From: Mycobacterium kyorinense
Lineage (GTDB): Bacteria; Actinomycetota; Actinomycetes; Mycobacteriales; Mycobacteriaceae
NCBI RefSeq assembly: GCF_001672775.1
Contig: NZ_LZKJ01000200.1
Location: 119,794 to 183,793, forward strand
DNA: 64,000 nucleotides
Reading direction: 5' to 3'
The notes beneath the pieces are model-generated. The model made no database searches and was not told where the DNA came from. It was given only the letters and a program-made list of their open reading frames with translations. Shown in pieces: positions 1 to 7,803 of this stretch. The first letter of the stretch is position 1, and every line of letters begins with the position of its first letter. The position numbers and the translations under genes are program-made.

Positions 1-774
1 GGCGCCGTGCAGGTGGGGTGGGACCCGCGCCGCGCCGTGCTTGTGCAGCCCCCCGCCGGCCTGACCGCTGCCCAGCTGGCGACGCTGCTGCGGTCCATGC
101 ACACCCCGACGCCGATGAGCGCGCTGCACGATCAGGCACCCGCGGTGGGGGCCGAGCACCTTGCCGACCTCGTCGCGCAACTGGTCGAGGCCGGCGTGGT
201 CAGCCGCAGCCCGCGCCCGCAGCCCGGGCGGTCCGCATCGATCCGGGTGCATGGGCGCGGGCCGTTGTCGGATCTGCTGCTCGAGGCGCTGCGCTGTTCG
301 GGGGCCCGGATCAAGCACAGCAGCCAACCGCATGCGGTGGTGACCTCGGCCGGAGCCGACTTGGTCGTGCTGTCGGATTACCTGATCGCCGACCCCCGGC
401 TGGTGCGCGAGTTGCACAGCCAGCGTGTCCCGCACCTCGCCGTGCGGGTGCGCGACGGCGCCGGGCTGGTCGGTCCGCTGGTCGTTCCCGGCGTTACGAG
501 CTGTTTGGCCTGCGCCGATCTGCACCGCAGAGACCGCGACGCGGCGTGGCCCGCCGTCGCCGTGCAACTGCGCGACACCGTCGGCACGGCCGACCGCGCG
601 ACGCTGCTCGCGACGGCGGCGCTGGCGCTCAGCCAGGTCAACCGGGTGATCGGGGCGGTGCGCGGCTCAGATCCGGGGCCGCCGCCGGCATTCAACGCCA
701 CGCTGGAGTTCGACGTCCATGTCGGCTCGATAGTGGCGCGGCACTGGCCCCGGCACCCACTGTGTTCATGCTGA
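1..774 (+). CDS. Cyclodehydratase/E1-like protein (Rv3196-like), 5' partial
   Basis: The frame is open to the left edge. An in-frame GTG lies at 7, but the H37Rv counterpart is longer as I recall it, so the true start is probably upstream. The C-terminal half has a CLAC pair (about residue 167 counted from the GTG) and a terminal HPLCSC cluster, which could form a four-cysteine zinc site. That arrangement is typical of the E1-like or leader-binding proteins annotated as TOMM (thiazole/oxazole-modified microcin) cyclodehydratase-like. No YcaO partner or precursor peptide is visible within the window, so the function is unknown. A stand-alone ThiF/E1-like protein is the main alternative. Confidence 0.6.
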   Translation, partial: GAVQVGWDPRRAVLVQPPAGLTAAQLATLLRSMHTPTPMSALHDQAPAVGAEHLADLVAQLVEAGVVSRSPRPQPGRSASIRVHGRGPLSDLLLEALRCSGARIKHSSQPHAVVTSAGADLVVLSDYLIADPRLVRELHSQRVPHLAVRVRDGAGLVGPLVVPGVTSCLACADLHRRDRDAAWPAVAVQLRDTVGTADRATLLATAALALSQVNRVIGAVRGSDPGPPPAFNATLEFDVHVGSIVARHWPRHPLCSC

Positions 775-832
775 CATCGGTTGTTGCCAGATCGATGCGG
801 GCGGACCCCGGACCGTCATGGATGATGGGTGT

Positions 833-2161
833 GTGACAGACATCAAACGCGGCCGCGCGGCGCGTAACGCCAAGCTGGCCGGCCTGTCGGTCAACATCGC
901 CGGCCGGACCGCGCTCGGCTTCGGGAAGCGCCTCACCGGCAAGTCGAGAGACGAAGTCAACGCCGAGCTGATGGAAAAAGCCGCCCACCAGCTGTTCACC
1001 GTGCTCGGTGAGCTCAAAGGCGGCGCGATGAAGGTCGGCCAGGCGCTGTCGGTGATGGAAGCCGCCATCCCCGAGCAGTTCGGCGAGCCCTACCGCGAAG
1101 CCCTGGCCAAGCTGCAGAAAGACGCACCGCCGCTGCCCGCCAACAAGGTGCACCGGGTGCTCGACGCGCAACTCGGCACCAAGTGGCGCTCTCGGTTCAG
1201 CTCTTTCGACGACAAGCCGATGGCCTCGGCCAGCATCGGTCAGGTGCACAAGGCGGTATGGGCCGACGGTCGCGAGGTGGCCGTCAAAATCCAGTACCCC
1301 GGTGCCGACGAGGCGCTGCGCGCCGACCTCAAGACCATGCAACGCATGGTCGGGGTGGTCAAACAGCTCGCGCCCGGCGTTGATGTGCAGGGCATCGTCG
1401 ACGAGTTGATCGAGCGCACCGAGATGGAACTCGACTATCGGCTCGAGGCCGACAATCAACGGCTGTTCGCCAAGGCCTACCAGGATGACCCGCATTTCGT
1501 GGTGCCGCACGTGGTGGCCAGTGCGCCCAAGGTGGTGATCCAGGAGTGGATCAACGGCATCCCGATGGGGGAAATCATCCGCAACGGCACCGTCGAGCAG
1601 CGCGACCTGATGGGTACCCGGCTGGCCGCGTTCACCTTCGAGGCGCCACGCCGCCTCGAGGTCATCCACGGCGACGCCCACCCCGGCAACTTCATGCTGC
1701 TGCCCGACAACCGGATGGGCGTCATCGATTTCGGCGCGGTGGCGCCGCTTCCTGGCGGCTTTCCCATCGAGCTGGGGATGACGATTCGGCTGGCCCGCGA
1801 AAAGAACTACGACCTGCTGTTGCCGACGATGGAGAAGGCCGGCTTCATCCAGAAGGGTCAGCAGGTGTCGGTGCGCGACATCGACGACATGCTTCGCCAA
1901 TACGTCGAGCCCGTCGAGGTCGACGTCTTTCACTACAATCGCAAATGGCTGCAGAGGATGACCGTCGGCCAGATCGACCGGTCGGTGGCGCAGATCAGGA
2001 CCGCGCGCCAGCTCGACCTGCCGGCCAAGTTGGCGATCCCGATGCGGGTGATCGCCTCGGTCGGCGCGATCCTGTGCCAGTTGGACGCGCATGTGCCGAT
2101 GAAGGCGCTGACCGAAGAGTTGGTCCCGGGCTTCACCGAGCCCGACGCCGCGATGGTCTGA
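833..2161 (+). CDS. UbiB/AarF (ABC1) family atypical kinase, Rv3197-like
   Basis: A 442-residue member of the UbiB/ABC1 atypical kinase family. Visible motifs in order are the family KxGQ-type motif (GGAMKVGQALS, near residue 65), the nucleotide lysine in VAVKIQYPG, the catalytic-loop equivalent HGDAHPGNF, and DFGAV for metal binding. Family members act as ATPases or kinases in isoprenoid-lipid and quinone metabolism; the substrate of this one is unknown. I chose the GTG at 833 because the encoded N-terminus VTDIKRGRAARNAKLAG matches the family. An ATG at 818 would add five residues. The gene ends against a long inverted repeat shared with convergent whiB7. Confidence 0.85.
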   Translation: MTDIKRGRAARNAKLAGLSVNIAGRTALGFGKRLTGKSRDEVNAELMEKAAHQLFTVLGELKGGAMKVGQALSVMEAAIPEQFGEPYREALAKLQKDAPPLPANKVHRVLDAQLGTKWRSRFSSFDDKPMASASIGQVHKAVWADGREVAVKIQYPGADEALRADLKTMQRMVGVVKQLAPGVDVQGIVDELIERTEMELDYRLEADNQRLFAKAYQDDPHFVVPHVVASAPKVVIQEWINGIPMGEIIRNGTVEQRDLMGTRLAAFTFEAPRRLEVIHGDAHPGNFMLLPDNRMGVIDFGAVAPLPGGFPIELGMTIRLAREKNYDLLLPTMEKAGFIQKGQQVSVRDIDDMLRQYVEPVEVDVFHYNRKWLQRMTVGQIDRSVAQIRTARQLDLPAKLAIPMRVIASVGAILCQLDAHVPMKALTEELVPGFTEPDAAMV

Positions 2162-2165
2162 CGCA

Positions 2166-2230
2166 TCCGCGAGAGTGCAACCACCGACACTGCCTCTCGA
2201 CCGATGCGTCGGTAGCTGCACTCTCGCGGA
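2166..2230. terminator. Long inverted repeat between convergent UbiB-like gene and whiB7
   Basis: Two 23-nt arms (2166-2188 and 2208-2230) match at 21 of 23 positions when one is reverse-complemented, around a 19-nt loop. They fill nearly all the gap between two convergent genes. There is no T-tract, so a bidirectional transcript-end structure is an inference. The core GCGAGAGTGCA also occurs in the inverted repeat at 17294-17356. Confidence 0.65.
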
Positions 2231-2231
2231 C

Positions 2232-2504
2232 CTAGGCGGCCGCGACGGCGTCCTTGCGTGGCCGCCCGCGCGGACGCTTACGGTTGACGACGCTGCCGCG
2301 GTCGAGGATTTCACCGCCCCACACACCCCACGGCTCGGCCCGCTGCAACGCCGCGGCCAGGCACTCGTTGCGGATCGGGCAATCGACGCAGAGCGCCTTG
2401 GCGCGCTCCAGGTCGGCCGGGCTGTCGGCGAACCACAAGTCGGGATCGCCGACATGACACGGCAACTCCGGCAGCTTCTCGTCGCAGACTGTCTGGGTCG
2501 ACAT
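2232..2504 (-). CDS. whiB7: WhiB7, Fe-S redox-responsive transcription factor
   Basis: A 90-residue WhiB-family protein. It has the four Fe-S ligand cysteines (C16, C39, C42, C48), the WGVWGG turn, and a C-terminal AT-hook RPRGRPRK that distinguishes WhiB7. In mycobacteria WhiB7 binds the primary sigma factor SigA and activates intrinsic drug-resistance genes when translation is inhibited. The ATG at 2504 gives the usual family length. An in-frame ATG at 2591 would start inside the T-tract of the attenuator and is rejected. Expression is probably controlled by the upstream promoter, uORF and terminator described separately. Confidence 0.95.
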   Translation of the reverse strand: MSTQTVCDEKLPELPCHVGDPDLWFADSPADLERAKALCVDCPIRNECLAAALQRAEPWGVWGGEILDRGSVVNRKRPRGRPRKDAVAAA

Positions 2505-2577
2505 GTCCTGGTCACCTGCTTCCTGGTCTGATAGCGGTCTTTGCGAGATCCGGACCAGGTGGCGGGTGGGCGCCCCG

Positions 2578-2614
2578 AAAAAGATGGCCACGGATCTGGT
2601 TTCAGTCCGTGGCC
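2578..2614 (-). terminator. whiB7 leader transcription attenuator
   Basis: Read on the minus strand, a perfect 9-bp GC-rich stem (2606-2614 with 2586-2594, arms GGCCACGGA/TCCGTGGCC) with an 11-nt loop is followed by ATCTTTTTC. This is a canonical Rho-independent terminator. It lies about 80 nt upstream of the whiB7 ATG and just downstream of a translated uORF, matching the attenuation mechanism known for whiB7 leaders. Confidence 0.88.
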
Positions 2615-2623
2615 GTCGGGGTT

Positions 2624-2637
2624 CCTAGAAACCTAGG
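2624..2637 (-). promoter_or_regulatory. Small hairpin covering the uORF stop codon
   Basis: CCTAG and CTAGG arms separated by four bases. The uORF stop codon (2633-2635) lies inside it, a few bases upstream of the attenuator stem. A ribosome at the uORF stop would melt this hairpin, so it could help couple uORF translation to termination. The role is inferred. Confidence 0.4.
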
Positions 2638-2764
2638 TAGAGCCCCGATCCACGGACGCGGCGGCGGCGGCGCGATGACGCAGCGCAGCCAATACGGCCG
2701 CCGCGGCAGCATGGCGGGAGCCAGCGCCGGTCAGGCGTACGCCGAACGCGTTCATGGTGATCAT
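2633..2764 (-). CDS. whiB7 upstream ORF, alanine-rich 43-residue leader peptide
   Basis: A 43-codon ORF in the whiB7 leader, starting MITMNAFGVRLTGAGSRH and ending SVDRGST. Its Shine-Dalgarno AAAGGAGGGA (2771-2780) sits 6 nt from the ATG and is among the strongest in the window. The middle is rich in alanine (runs AAAAAVLAA and AAAAA). The stop lies about 20 nt before the attenuator stem. In mycobacteria, whiB7 leader uORF translation controls read-through of the terminator, so stalling or slow translation would favour whiB7 expression. The peptide itself probably has no separate function. Confidence 0.85.
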   Translation of the reverse strand: MITMNAFGVRLTGAGSRHAAAAAVLAALRHRAAAAASVDRGST

Positions 2765-2820
2765 CGGGGCTCCCTCCTTTCGTGCTGCATGCGCATCGGA
2801 AACTGCGGCTGAGAGGTTAA

Positions 2821-2851
2821 ATCGTAGCAGCTGAACGGGGCAACCGATTTT
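2821..2851 (-). promoter_or_regulatory. Candidate autoregulated whiB7 promoter
   Basis: On the minus strand a -10-like TACGAT (2821-2826) lies downstream of an AT-rich block AAAATCGG (2844-2851). WhiB7-dependent promoters characteristically have an AT-rich AT-hook site next to the -35 element. The promoter begins only about 14 bp past the uvrD2 stop and would give a leader of roughly 300 nt. Confidence 0.6.
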
Positions 2852-2864
2852 CTGACCTCGGGTT

Positions 2865-5036
2865 TTAGTGGCGACTGCGCACCAGTTCCAGCACGTCGGG
2901 CCCGAACTGTTCCAACTTGCGGGCACCGATACCCGGTATCGCGACCAGCGCCGCGTCGTCGCTCGGCAGCATCTCGGCAATGGCGATCAGCGTGTTGTCG
3001 GTGAACACGACATAGGCAGGCACGTTGAGCTCCTTGGCCGTGCGCAGCCGCCAGTCCTTGAGCCGCAGCAACAGCGCGTCGTCGATATCGGCGGCGCAGG
3101 TTTCGCAGCGGCGCAACATGATGGCCGCAGGCGTAGTGAGCAGGTTGTTGCAGACTCGGCAGCGCGACGCGGTCCCCCGGTTGCGCCGCGGCTTACTGGG
3201 CGCGGAATCCGGCCGGGTCTGCGGGGCGATGCCGCTGAGGAACCGCGACGGCTTACGGCCACCCCGCCCACCCGGCGTTCGGGACAAGGCCCAGCTGAGC
3301 GCCAAATGGATCCGCGCTCGGGTGACGCCGACGTAGAACAGTCGGCGTTCCTCCTCCACGGGTTCGCTGTCGGGGCCGTGCGCCAGCGCGTGTGAGATTG
3401 GCAGCGTGCCATCGGCCAGCCCGACCAGAAAGACCGCGTCCCACTCCAGGCCCTTGGCAGCATGCAGCGACGCCAACGTGACGCCTTGGACCACCGGCGG
3501 GTGGCGGGCGTCGGCGCGTAGTCGAAGCTCGGCCACCAGACCGGGCAGGTCCAGCTGCGGCCGGTGCGCCGCCTCCTCATCGACCAACTCGGCCAACGCC
3601 GTCAGCGCCTCCCAGCGTTCCCGCGCCCGGGTACCGGTCGGTGGTTGCGCGGTCAGTCCGAGCGGCTCGAGCAGCTCCCGCACCACGTCGGGCAGCGGCG
3701 ATCGCAAGCGCGGCGGAGCCGGGCGCAGCGGGTCGCCGCCATCGGGCAGCAGCACATCGGGTTGTGACCCGTCAGCACCGCGGGCGGCCGCTCGCTGGAT
3801 CACCAGCAGGGCTTGCCGGATCTCTTGGCGGCTGAAGAATCCCTCGCCGCCGCGCACCTGGTAGGGAATGTTGGCTTCGGTCAGCGCCTCCTCGTAGACC
3901 TCGGACTGGGCGTTGATCCGGTAGAGCACCGCGATCTCGGCCGGCGCGGTGCCGGCGGCGATGAGCCGGGTGATCGACTTGGCCACTGCAGCGGCCTCGG
4001 CGACTTCGTCGGAATATTCGGCAAACGACGGCTCCGGGCCCGGGTCACGCTGGCCGACCAGGTGCAGCTTGCTGCCGGCGACCCGGCCGCGGGCGGCGGC
4101 GATCACCCGGTTGGCCAGCGACACCACCTGCGGGGTGGACCGGTAGTCGCGTTCCAGGCGCACCACCGTGGCGTCGGGGAACCGTCGGGAGAAGTCCAGC
4201 AGGTATCGCGGGGAGGCCCCGGTGAACGAGTAGATGGTCTGGTTGGCGTCGCCGACGACGGTCAGGTCATCGCGCTCGCCCAGCCACGCCGAAAGCACCC
4301 GCTGCTGCAACGGCGTGACGTCCTGGTATTCGTCGACGACAAAGCAGCGGTACCGTTCGCGGAACTCCTCGGCCACTGCGGCGTCGTTTTCGATCGCGGC
4401 CGCGGTGTGCAGCAACAAGTCGTCAAAATCGAGCAGGGCCACGCCGTCACCGCGGGCCTTGAGCGCCTCGTAGCCGGCGTACACGGCGGCGACCCGCGCC
4501 GCGTCCAGCGGTATGTCGCGGCCTTCCGCGCCCACCACCTCCGGATACTGCTCCGGGGAGATCAGCGACGCCTTGGCCCACTCGATTTCGCCGGCCAGGT
4601 CCCGCACGTCGTCGGTGCTCACCTGCAGCCCGGCGCTGGTCGCCGCGCGCGCGACGATGGCGAATTTGCTGTCCAGCAGCTGCCAGCCGGTATCGCCGAC
4701 CACCCGCGGCCAGAAGTAGCGCAGCTGGCGGTGCGCGGCCGCGTGGAAGGTCAGCGCCTGCACTGCGCTCACGCCGGGCCCACTCTGGGCGGCGGCGGCA
4801 AGCCCGCGGAGCCGGCCGCGCATCTCGCCGGCCGCGCGCTGGGTGAACGTCACCGCCAGCACCTGTCCGGCAGAGACGTGTTCGGCGGCGACGAGTTGGG
4901 CGATGCGGTGGGTGATGGTGCGGGTTTTGCCGGTTCCGGCGCCGGCCAGCACGCAGACCGGGCCACGCGGCGCCAACACAGCCTCGCGCTGCTCGTCGTC
5001 GAGATCGGCAAGCAAAGCGTCTGCGATCACCGGCAT
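2865..5036 (-). CDS. uvrD2: Superfamily I DNA helicase UvrD2
   Basis: A 3'-5' SF1A DNA helicase of about 723 residues. Visible features are Walker A GAGTGKT, the Walker B region VVDEYQD, a QTIYSFTGA motif, motif LEWDAVFLVG, then a tetracysteine module (CRVC...CETC) and a C-terminal HRDC-like domain with IPGIGARKLEQFG. This architecture is specific to mycobacterial UvrD2, which is essential in M. tuberculosis. The start at 5036 matches the family N-terminus, while ATG 5045 and the upstream start 5093 are alternatives. A proline-rich stretch after QEIRQALLVIQRAAARGAD looks like an insertion relative to the H37Rv protein as I remember it. Confidence 0.93.
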   Translation of the reverse strand: MPVIADALLADLDDEQREAVLAPRGPVCVLAGAGTGKTRTITHRIAQLVAAEHVSAGQVLAVTFTQRAAGEMRGRLRGLAAAAQSGPGVSAVQALTFHAAAHRQLRYFWPRVVGDTGWQLLDSKFAIVARAATSAGLQVSTDDVRDLAGEIEWAKASLISPEQYPEVVGAEGRDIPLDAARVAAVYAGYEALKARGDGVALLDFDDLLLHTAAAIENDAAVAEEFRERYRCFVVDEYQDVTPLQQRVLSAWLGERDDLTVVGDANQTIYSFTGASPRYLLDFSRRFPDATVVRLERDYRSTPQVVSLANRVIAAARGRVAGSKLHLVGQRDPGPEPSFAEYSDEVAEAAAVAKSITRLIAAGTAPAEIAVLYRINAQSEVYEEALTEANIPYQVRGGEGFFSRQEIRQALLVIQRAAARGADGSQPDVLLPDGGDPLRPAPPRLRSPLPDVVRELLEPLGLTAQPPTGTRARERWEALTALAELVDEEAAHRPQLDLPGLVAELRLRADARHPPVVQGVTLASLHAAKGLEWDAVFLVGLADGTLPISHALAHGPDSEPVEEERRLFYVGVTRARIHLALSWALSRTPGGRGGRKPSRFLSGIAPQTRPDSAPSKPRRNRGTASRCRVCNNLLTTPAAIMLRRCETCAADIDDALLLRLKDWRLRTAKELNVPAYVVFTDNTLIAIAEMLPSDDAALVAIPGIGARKLEQFGPDVLELVRSRH

Positions 5037-5124
5037 GGCGTCCATCTTGGCAGCGCCGGCCGACAAACCCCGCGGATCGCCACGCCGAGGCAATACGGCG
5101 GGCGCCGATTATGTTTAACGACTT

Positions 5125-5379
5125 ATGACCAACGCTTCGCTAACCATGTACACGACGCCCTGGTGCGGCTATTGCCATCGGCTCAAGACGGTGTTGAAGG
5201 CCGCCGGGATCGGTTACGACGAGATCGACATCGAGCAGGACGCCGCGGCCGCGGAGTTCGTCGGCTCGGTCAACGGCGGCAACCGGACCGTGCCCACGCT
5301 GCGCTTCGCCGACGGGTCGACACTGACCAACCCGGGCGCAAACGAGGTCAAGGCGAAGCTCGCCGAGCTGGCCGGGTAA
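5125..5379 (+). CDS. mrx1: Mycoredoxin-1 (Rv3198A-like)
   Basis: An 84-residue thioredoxin-fold protein with the redox motif WCGYC near residue 13 and the cis-proline TVPT segment. Mycoredoxin reduces mycothiol-protein mixed disulfides in actinobacteria using mycothiol as electron donor. It is divergent from uvrD2 and ends 1 nt before the convergent nudC stop. Length and motif match the family. Confidence 0.93.
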   Translation: MTNASLTMYTTPWCGYCHRLKTVLKAAGIGYDEIDIEQDAAAAEFVGSVNGGNRTVPTLRFADGSTLTNPGANEVKAKLAELAG

Positions 5380-5380
5380 C

Positions 5381-6304
5381 TCAGCCCGCCGCGGCCCAGG
5401 ATTCGATGATCACCCGGGCGATGGAAACCGAGCCGGGCAGAAGAAGTTTGGCGTCCGATCGGCTGCTCCAGTCGCCGACCGCCAGCGCTGCGCGCACTTC
5501 GTCGCGGGTGAACCAGGCCGCCTCGGCGATTTCTCCGTCGTTGAACGAGAACGGCTGATCCGGATCGGCGAGCGCGTGAAAGCCGACCATCAGCGAGCGT
5601 GGGAACGGCCAAGGCTGGCTGCCCAGATACCGCACATCGCGCACGGTCAGACCGATTTCCTCCCGGATCTCCCGGGCCACGCAAACTTCGAACGACTCGC
5701 CGGCCTCGACGAAGCCGGCCAGCAGCGAGAACAGCCGCTGAGGCCACACCGTTTGGCGGGCCAGCACGGCGCGGTCGCCACCGTCGTGGACCAGGCAAAT
5801 CACCGCCGGGTCGATTCGCGGGAATTCCTCGTGGCCGGTTAGCGGGTTGACCCGTGCCCAACCAGCCCTCGCCGGCCGCGTCGGCGAGCCGTCCACGGCG
5901 GAATACCGGGCGCCGTCATGCCAATTCAGCAGCGCCAGGGCCGAGGACACCAGCTGCGCGCTGATGTCGTCGAACAGTTCGCCCGCGCGGCGTAGATCCG
6001 CCACCTCGGCTTGTGTCTCGGGATCATCGGGGGCTTCCAGTGGGCCGCGCACAGCCCATACGTGGCGTCCGCCGTCGATCCGGCCCAGAAACACCGCGTC
6101 CGGCGGCGGTTTGTCGGCCAGCGTGCCCGCAGTTCCCAGCACCACCCGACCGTCGGCGACCAACACCTGGTTGCGGGAATCCACCCGCAGCAGCGCCGCG
6201 TCGGGCCATCCCGCGGCGGCCGCCTCGACGTCGGTGCGCAACTGGTCGGCGCGGTCGGCGCCGATCCGCGACAGCAACGGAACACTCTGCAGCTGAAAGT
6301 CCAC
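5381..6304 (-). CDS. nudC: NADH pyrophosphatase NudC
   Basis: A 307-residue Nudix hydrolase. The Nudix box begins GFVEAGESFE and contains REIREEIGL. The downstream SQPWPFPRS motif is diagnostic for NADH pyrophosphatases, which cleave NAD(H) to NMN(H) and AMP and can decap NAD-RNA. The zinc-ribbon cysteines present in the E. coli enzyme are absent; that region reads LLNWHDGARYSAVDGSP. The gene lies 5 nt downstream of the K+ channel gene on the same strand. Confidence 0.93.
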   Translation of the reverse strand: MDFQLQSVPLLSRIGADRADQLRTDVEAAAAGWPDAALLRVDSRNQVLVADGRVVLGTAGTLADKPPPDAVFLGRIDGGRHVWAVRGPLEAPDDPETQAEVADLRRAGELFDDISAQLVSSALALLNWHDGARYSAVDGSPTRPARAGWARVNPLTGHEEFPRIDPAVICLVHDGGDRAVLARQTVWPQRLFSLLAGFVEAGESFEVCVAREIREEIGLTVRDVRYLGSQPWPFPRSLMVGFHALADPDQPFSFNDGEIAEAAWFTRDEVRAALAVGDWSSRSDAKLLLPGSVSIARVIIESWAAAG

Positions 6305-6309
6305 TTAGG

Positions 6310-7380
6310 CTATTTCCCCACGCTGCGGACATAGAGCAGCCGGTCGCTGGCCTCGACCGCGTCGACCTCGGGTGTGCCCACCCGTAACAGCTGGCCGTCG
6401 CGGACCACGCCCAGCACGATGTCGCGCAAATGCCGGGGCGCACCACCGACCTCGCCCTGCTCCACCTCCCGTTCGGCGATCGCGAACCCGGCCTCGGGGG
6501 TCAGCAGGTCCTCGATCATCTCCACCACGCTGGGCGTGGTGGTGGCGATGCCAAGCAGCCGGCCCGCGGTCTCCGAAGACACCACCACCGAGTCGGCGCC
6601 CGACTGCCGCAGCAGGTGCTGGTTTTCGGCTTCCTGGATCGACGCCACGATCTTGGCCGTCGGCGCGATTTCCCGGGCAGTCAGCGTGACCAGCACCGCG
6701 GTGTCGTCGCGGCCGGTGGCCACCACGATCGAGGCAGCGTGCTGAGCGCCGGCGAGCCGCAGAAAATCGGATTTGGTGGCATCGCCGCGCACGGTCACCA
6801 GGCCCTCACCCGCCGCGCGGTCGAGCGCGGCCTGGTCGGGGTCGACGACCACGATGTCGCCCGCAGCGATCCCGTCGCCGCGCATCGCGGCCACCGCCGT
6901 TTTGCCCTTGGTGCCGTAGCCGGTGACGATGGTGTGGTTGCGCACTCGTTTCCTCCACCGCTGGATCTTCAGCACCTGTCGCGACGTTTCGGTGAACGCC
7001 TCGATCGTCGTCCCGACCAAAAGGATCAGGAACGCGATCCGCAGCGGGGTGATCACCAAAACATTGATCAGGCGCGCGTATTCGGAGATCGGGGTGATGT
7101 CGCCGTACCCAGTGGTCGACAACGTCACCGCGGAGTAGTAGAGGCAGTCCAGGAACGTCAGCGGCTCACCCCGCACGTCCTGGTAGCCGCCGCGATCGAT
7201 GTAGACGAAAAAGGCCCCAGCCAACAACGCAGCCAGCGCGATAAGCACCCGGCGGTACACGGTCCGCGCGGGGTTGGAGCGCCCCTCGGGGATGCGCAGC
7301 ACGCGGACCAGGTCATAGCCTCGCTGGGCGGTCAGCGTCTCGTCGAGACTGCCGTGCCGCCGCCAGCTACCTCTGGCCAC
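6310..7380 (-). CDS. Two-TM potassium channel with RCK (TrkA-N) domain, Rv3200c-like
   Basis: A 356-residue protein. Two transmembrane helices flank a pore loop carrying the K+ selectivity filter TTGYGD (about residue 91). They are followed by a cytoplasmic RCK/TrkA-N Rossmann domain (TGYGTKGKTAVAAM) and a TrkA-C-like end. This is the MthK-like ligand-gated potassium channel design. The start is a GTG at 7380. It is probably cotranscribed with nudC. Confidence 0.88.
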   Translation of the reverse strand: MARGSWRRHGSLDETLTAQRGYDLVRVLRIPEGRSNPARTVYRRVLIALAALLAGAFFVYIDRGGYQDVRGEPLTFLDCLYYSAVTLSTTGYGDITPISEYARLINVLVITPLRIAFLILLVGTTIEAFTETSRQVLKIQRWRKRVRNHTIVTGYGTKGKTAVAAMRGDGIAAGDIVVVDPDQAALDRAAGEGLVTVRGDATKSDFLRLAGAQHAASIVVATGRDDTAVLVTLTAREIAPTAKIVASIQEAENQHLLRQSGADSVVVSSETAGRLLGIATTTPSVVEMIEDLLTPEAGFAIAEREVEQGEVGGAPRHLRDIVLGVVRDGQLLRVGTPEVDAVEASDRLLYVRSVGK

Positions 7381-7419
7381 GGCTAGCTGTCATCGGCTGG
7401 CGCACGACACAATGTAACC

Positions 7420-7803
7420 ATGGCACCCACCACACCAATAGCCAGCCAGGCACCCGCATACCGGATGGGAACGCTGCTGATCGGCATGGGCATCACCCAC
7501 TTTGTCGTTCCGAAGCCGTTCGACGACATTGTTCCCGTGGAACTGCCGGGAAGTCAGCGCTTCTACACCTACGCATCCGGCGTTGCCGAAGTGGTCACCG
7601 GCGCACTGCTGCTGGTCCGCAGCACCCGCCGACTCGGCGCGCTGGCCGCGGTCGCGCTTTTCCTCGGGGTCTTCCCAGGCAACCTGAACATGGTCCGGCT
7701 GTGGTGGGACAAGCCCTGGCCGATGCGGCTGGTGGCCCTAGCGCGGCTGCCACTGCAGATCCCGATGGTCACCATGGCGCTCAAAATCAGGCGCACGGCT
7801 TAA
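7420..7803 (+). CDS. DoxX-like small integral membrane protein
   Basis: A 127-residue protein with about four hydrophobic helices and the family-like segments GITHFVVP, GVAEVVTGALLL and FPGNLNMV. It is best placed in the DoxX superfamily, whose members are often linked to respiratory or redox membrane functions. I do not remember a gene at this position in H37Rv. Its TAA overlaps the convergent adnB stop by 4 bp. Confidence 0.7.
   Translation: MAPTTPIASQAPAYRMGTLLIGMGITHFVVPKPFDDIVPVELPGSQRFYTYASGVAEVVTGALLLVRSTRRLGALAAVALFLGVFPGNLNMVRLWWDKPWPMRLVALARLPLQIPMVTMALKIRRTA

Noticed and set aside
692..2515. 607-codon minus-strand ORF over the UbiB-like gene
   Set aside because: Shadow frame; the product is His/Arg/Gly-rich without motifs and lies opposite a well-supported gene and across a stop-region inverted repeat.
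2505..2591. Longer WhiB7 from ATG 2591
   Set aside because: The start would sit in the terminator T-run and add 29 residues not found in the family.
3813..5558. 581-codon plus-strand ORF opposite uvrD2
   Set aside because: Antisense shadow of uvrD2; no domains, amino-acid content typical of high-G+C reverse frames.
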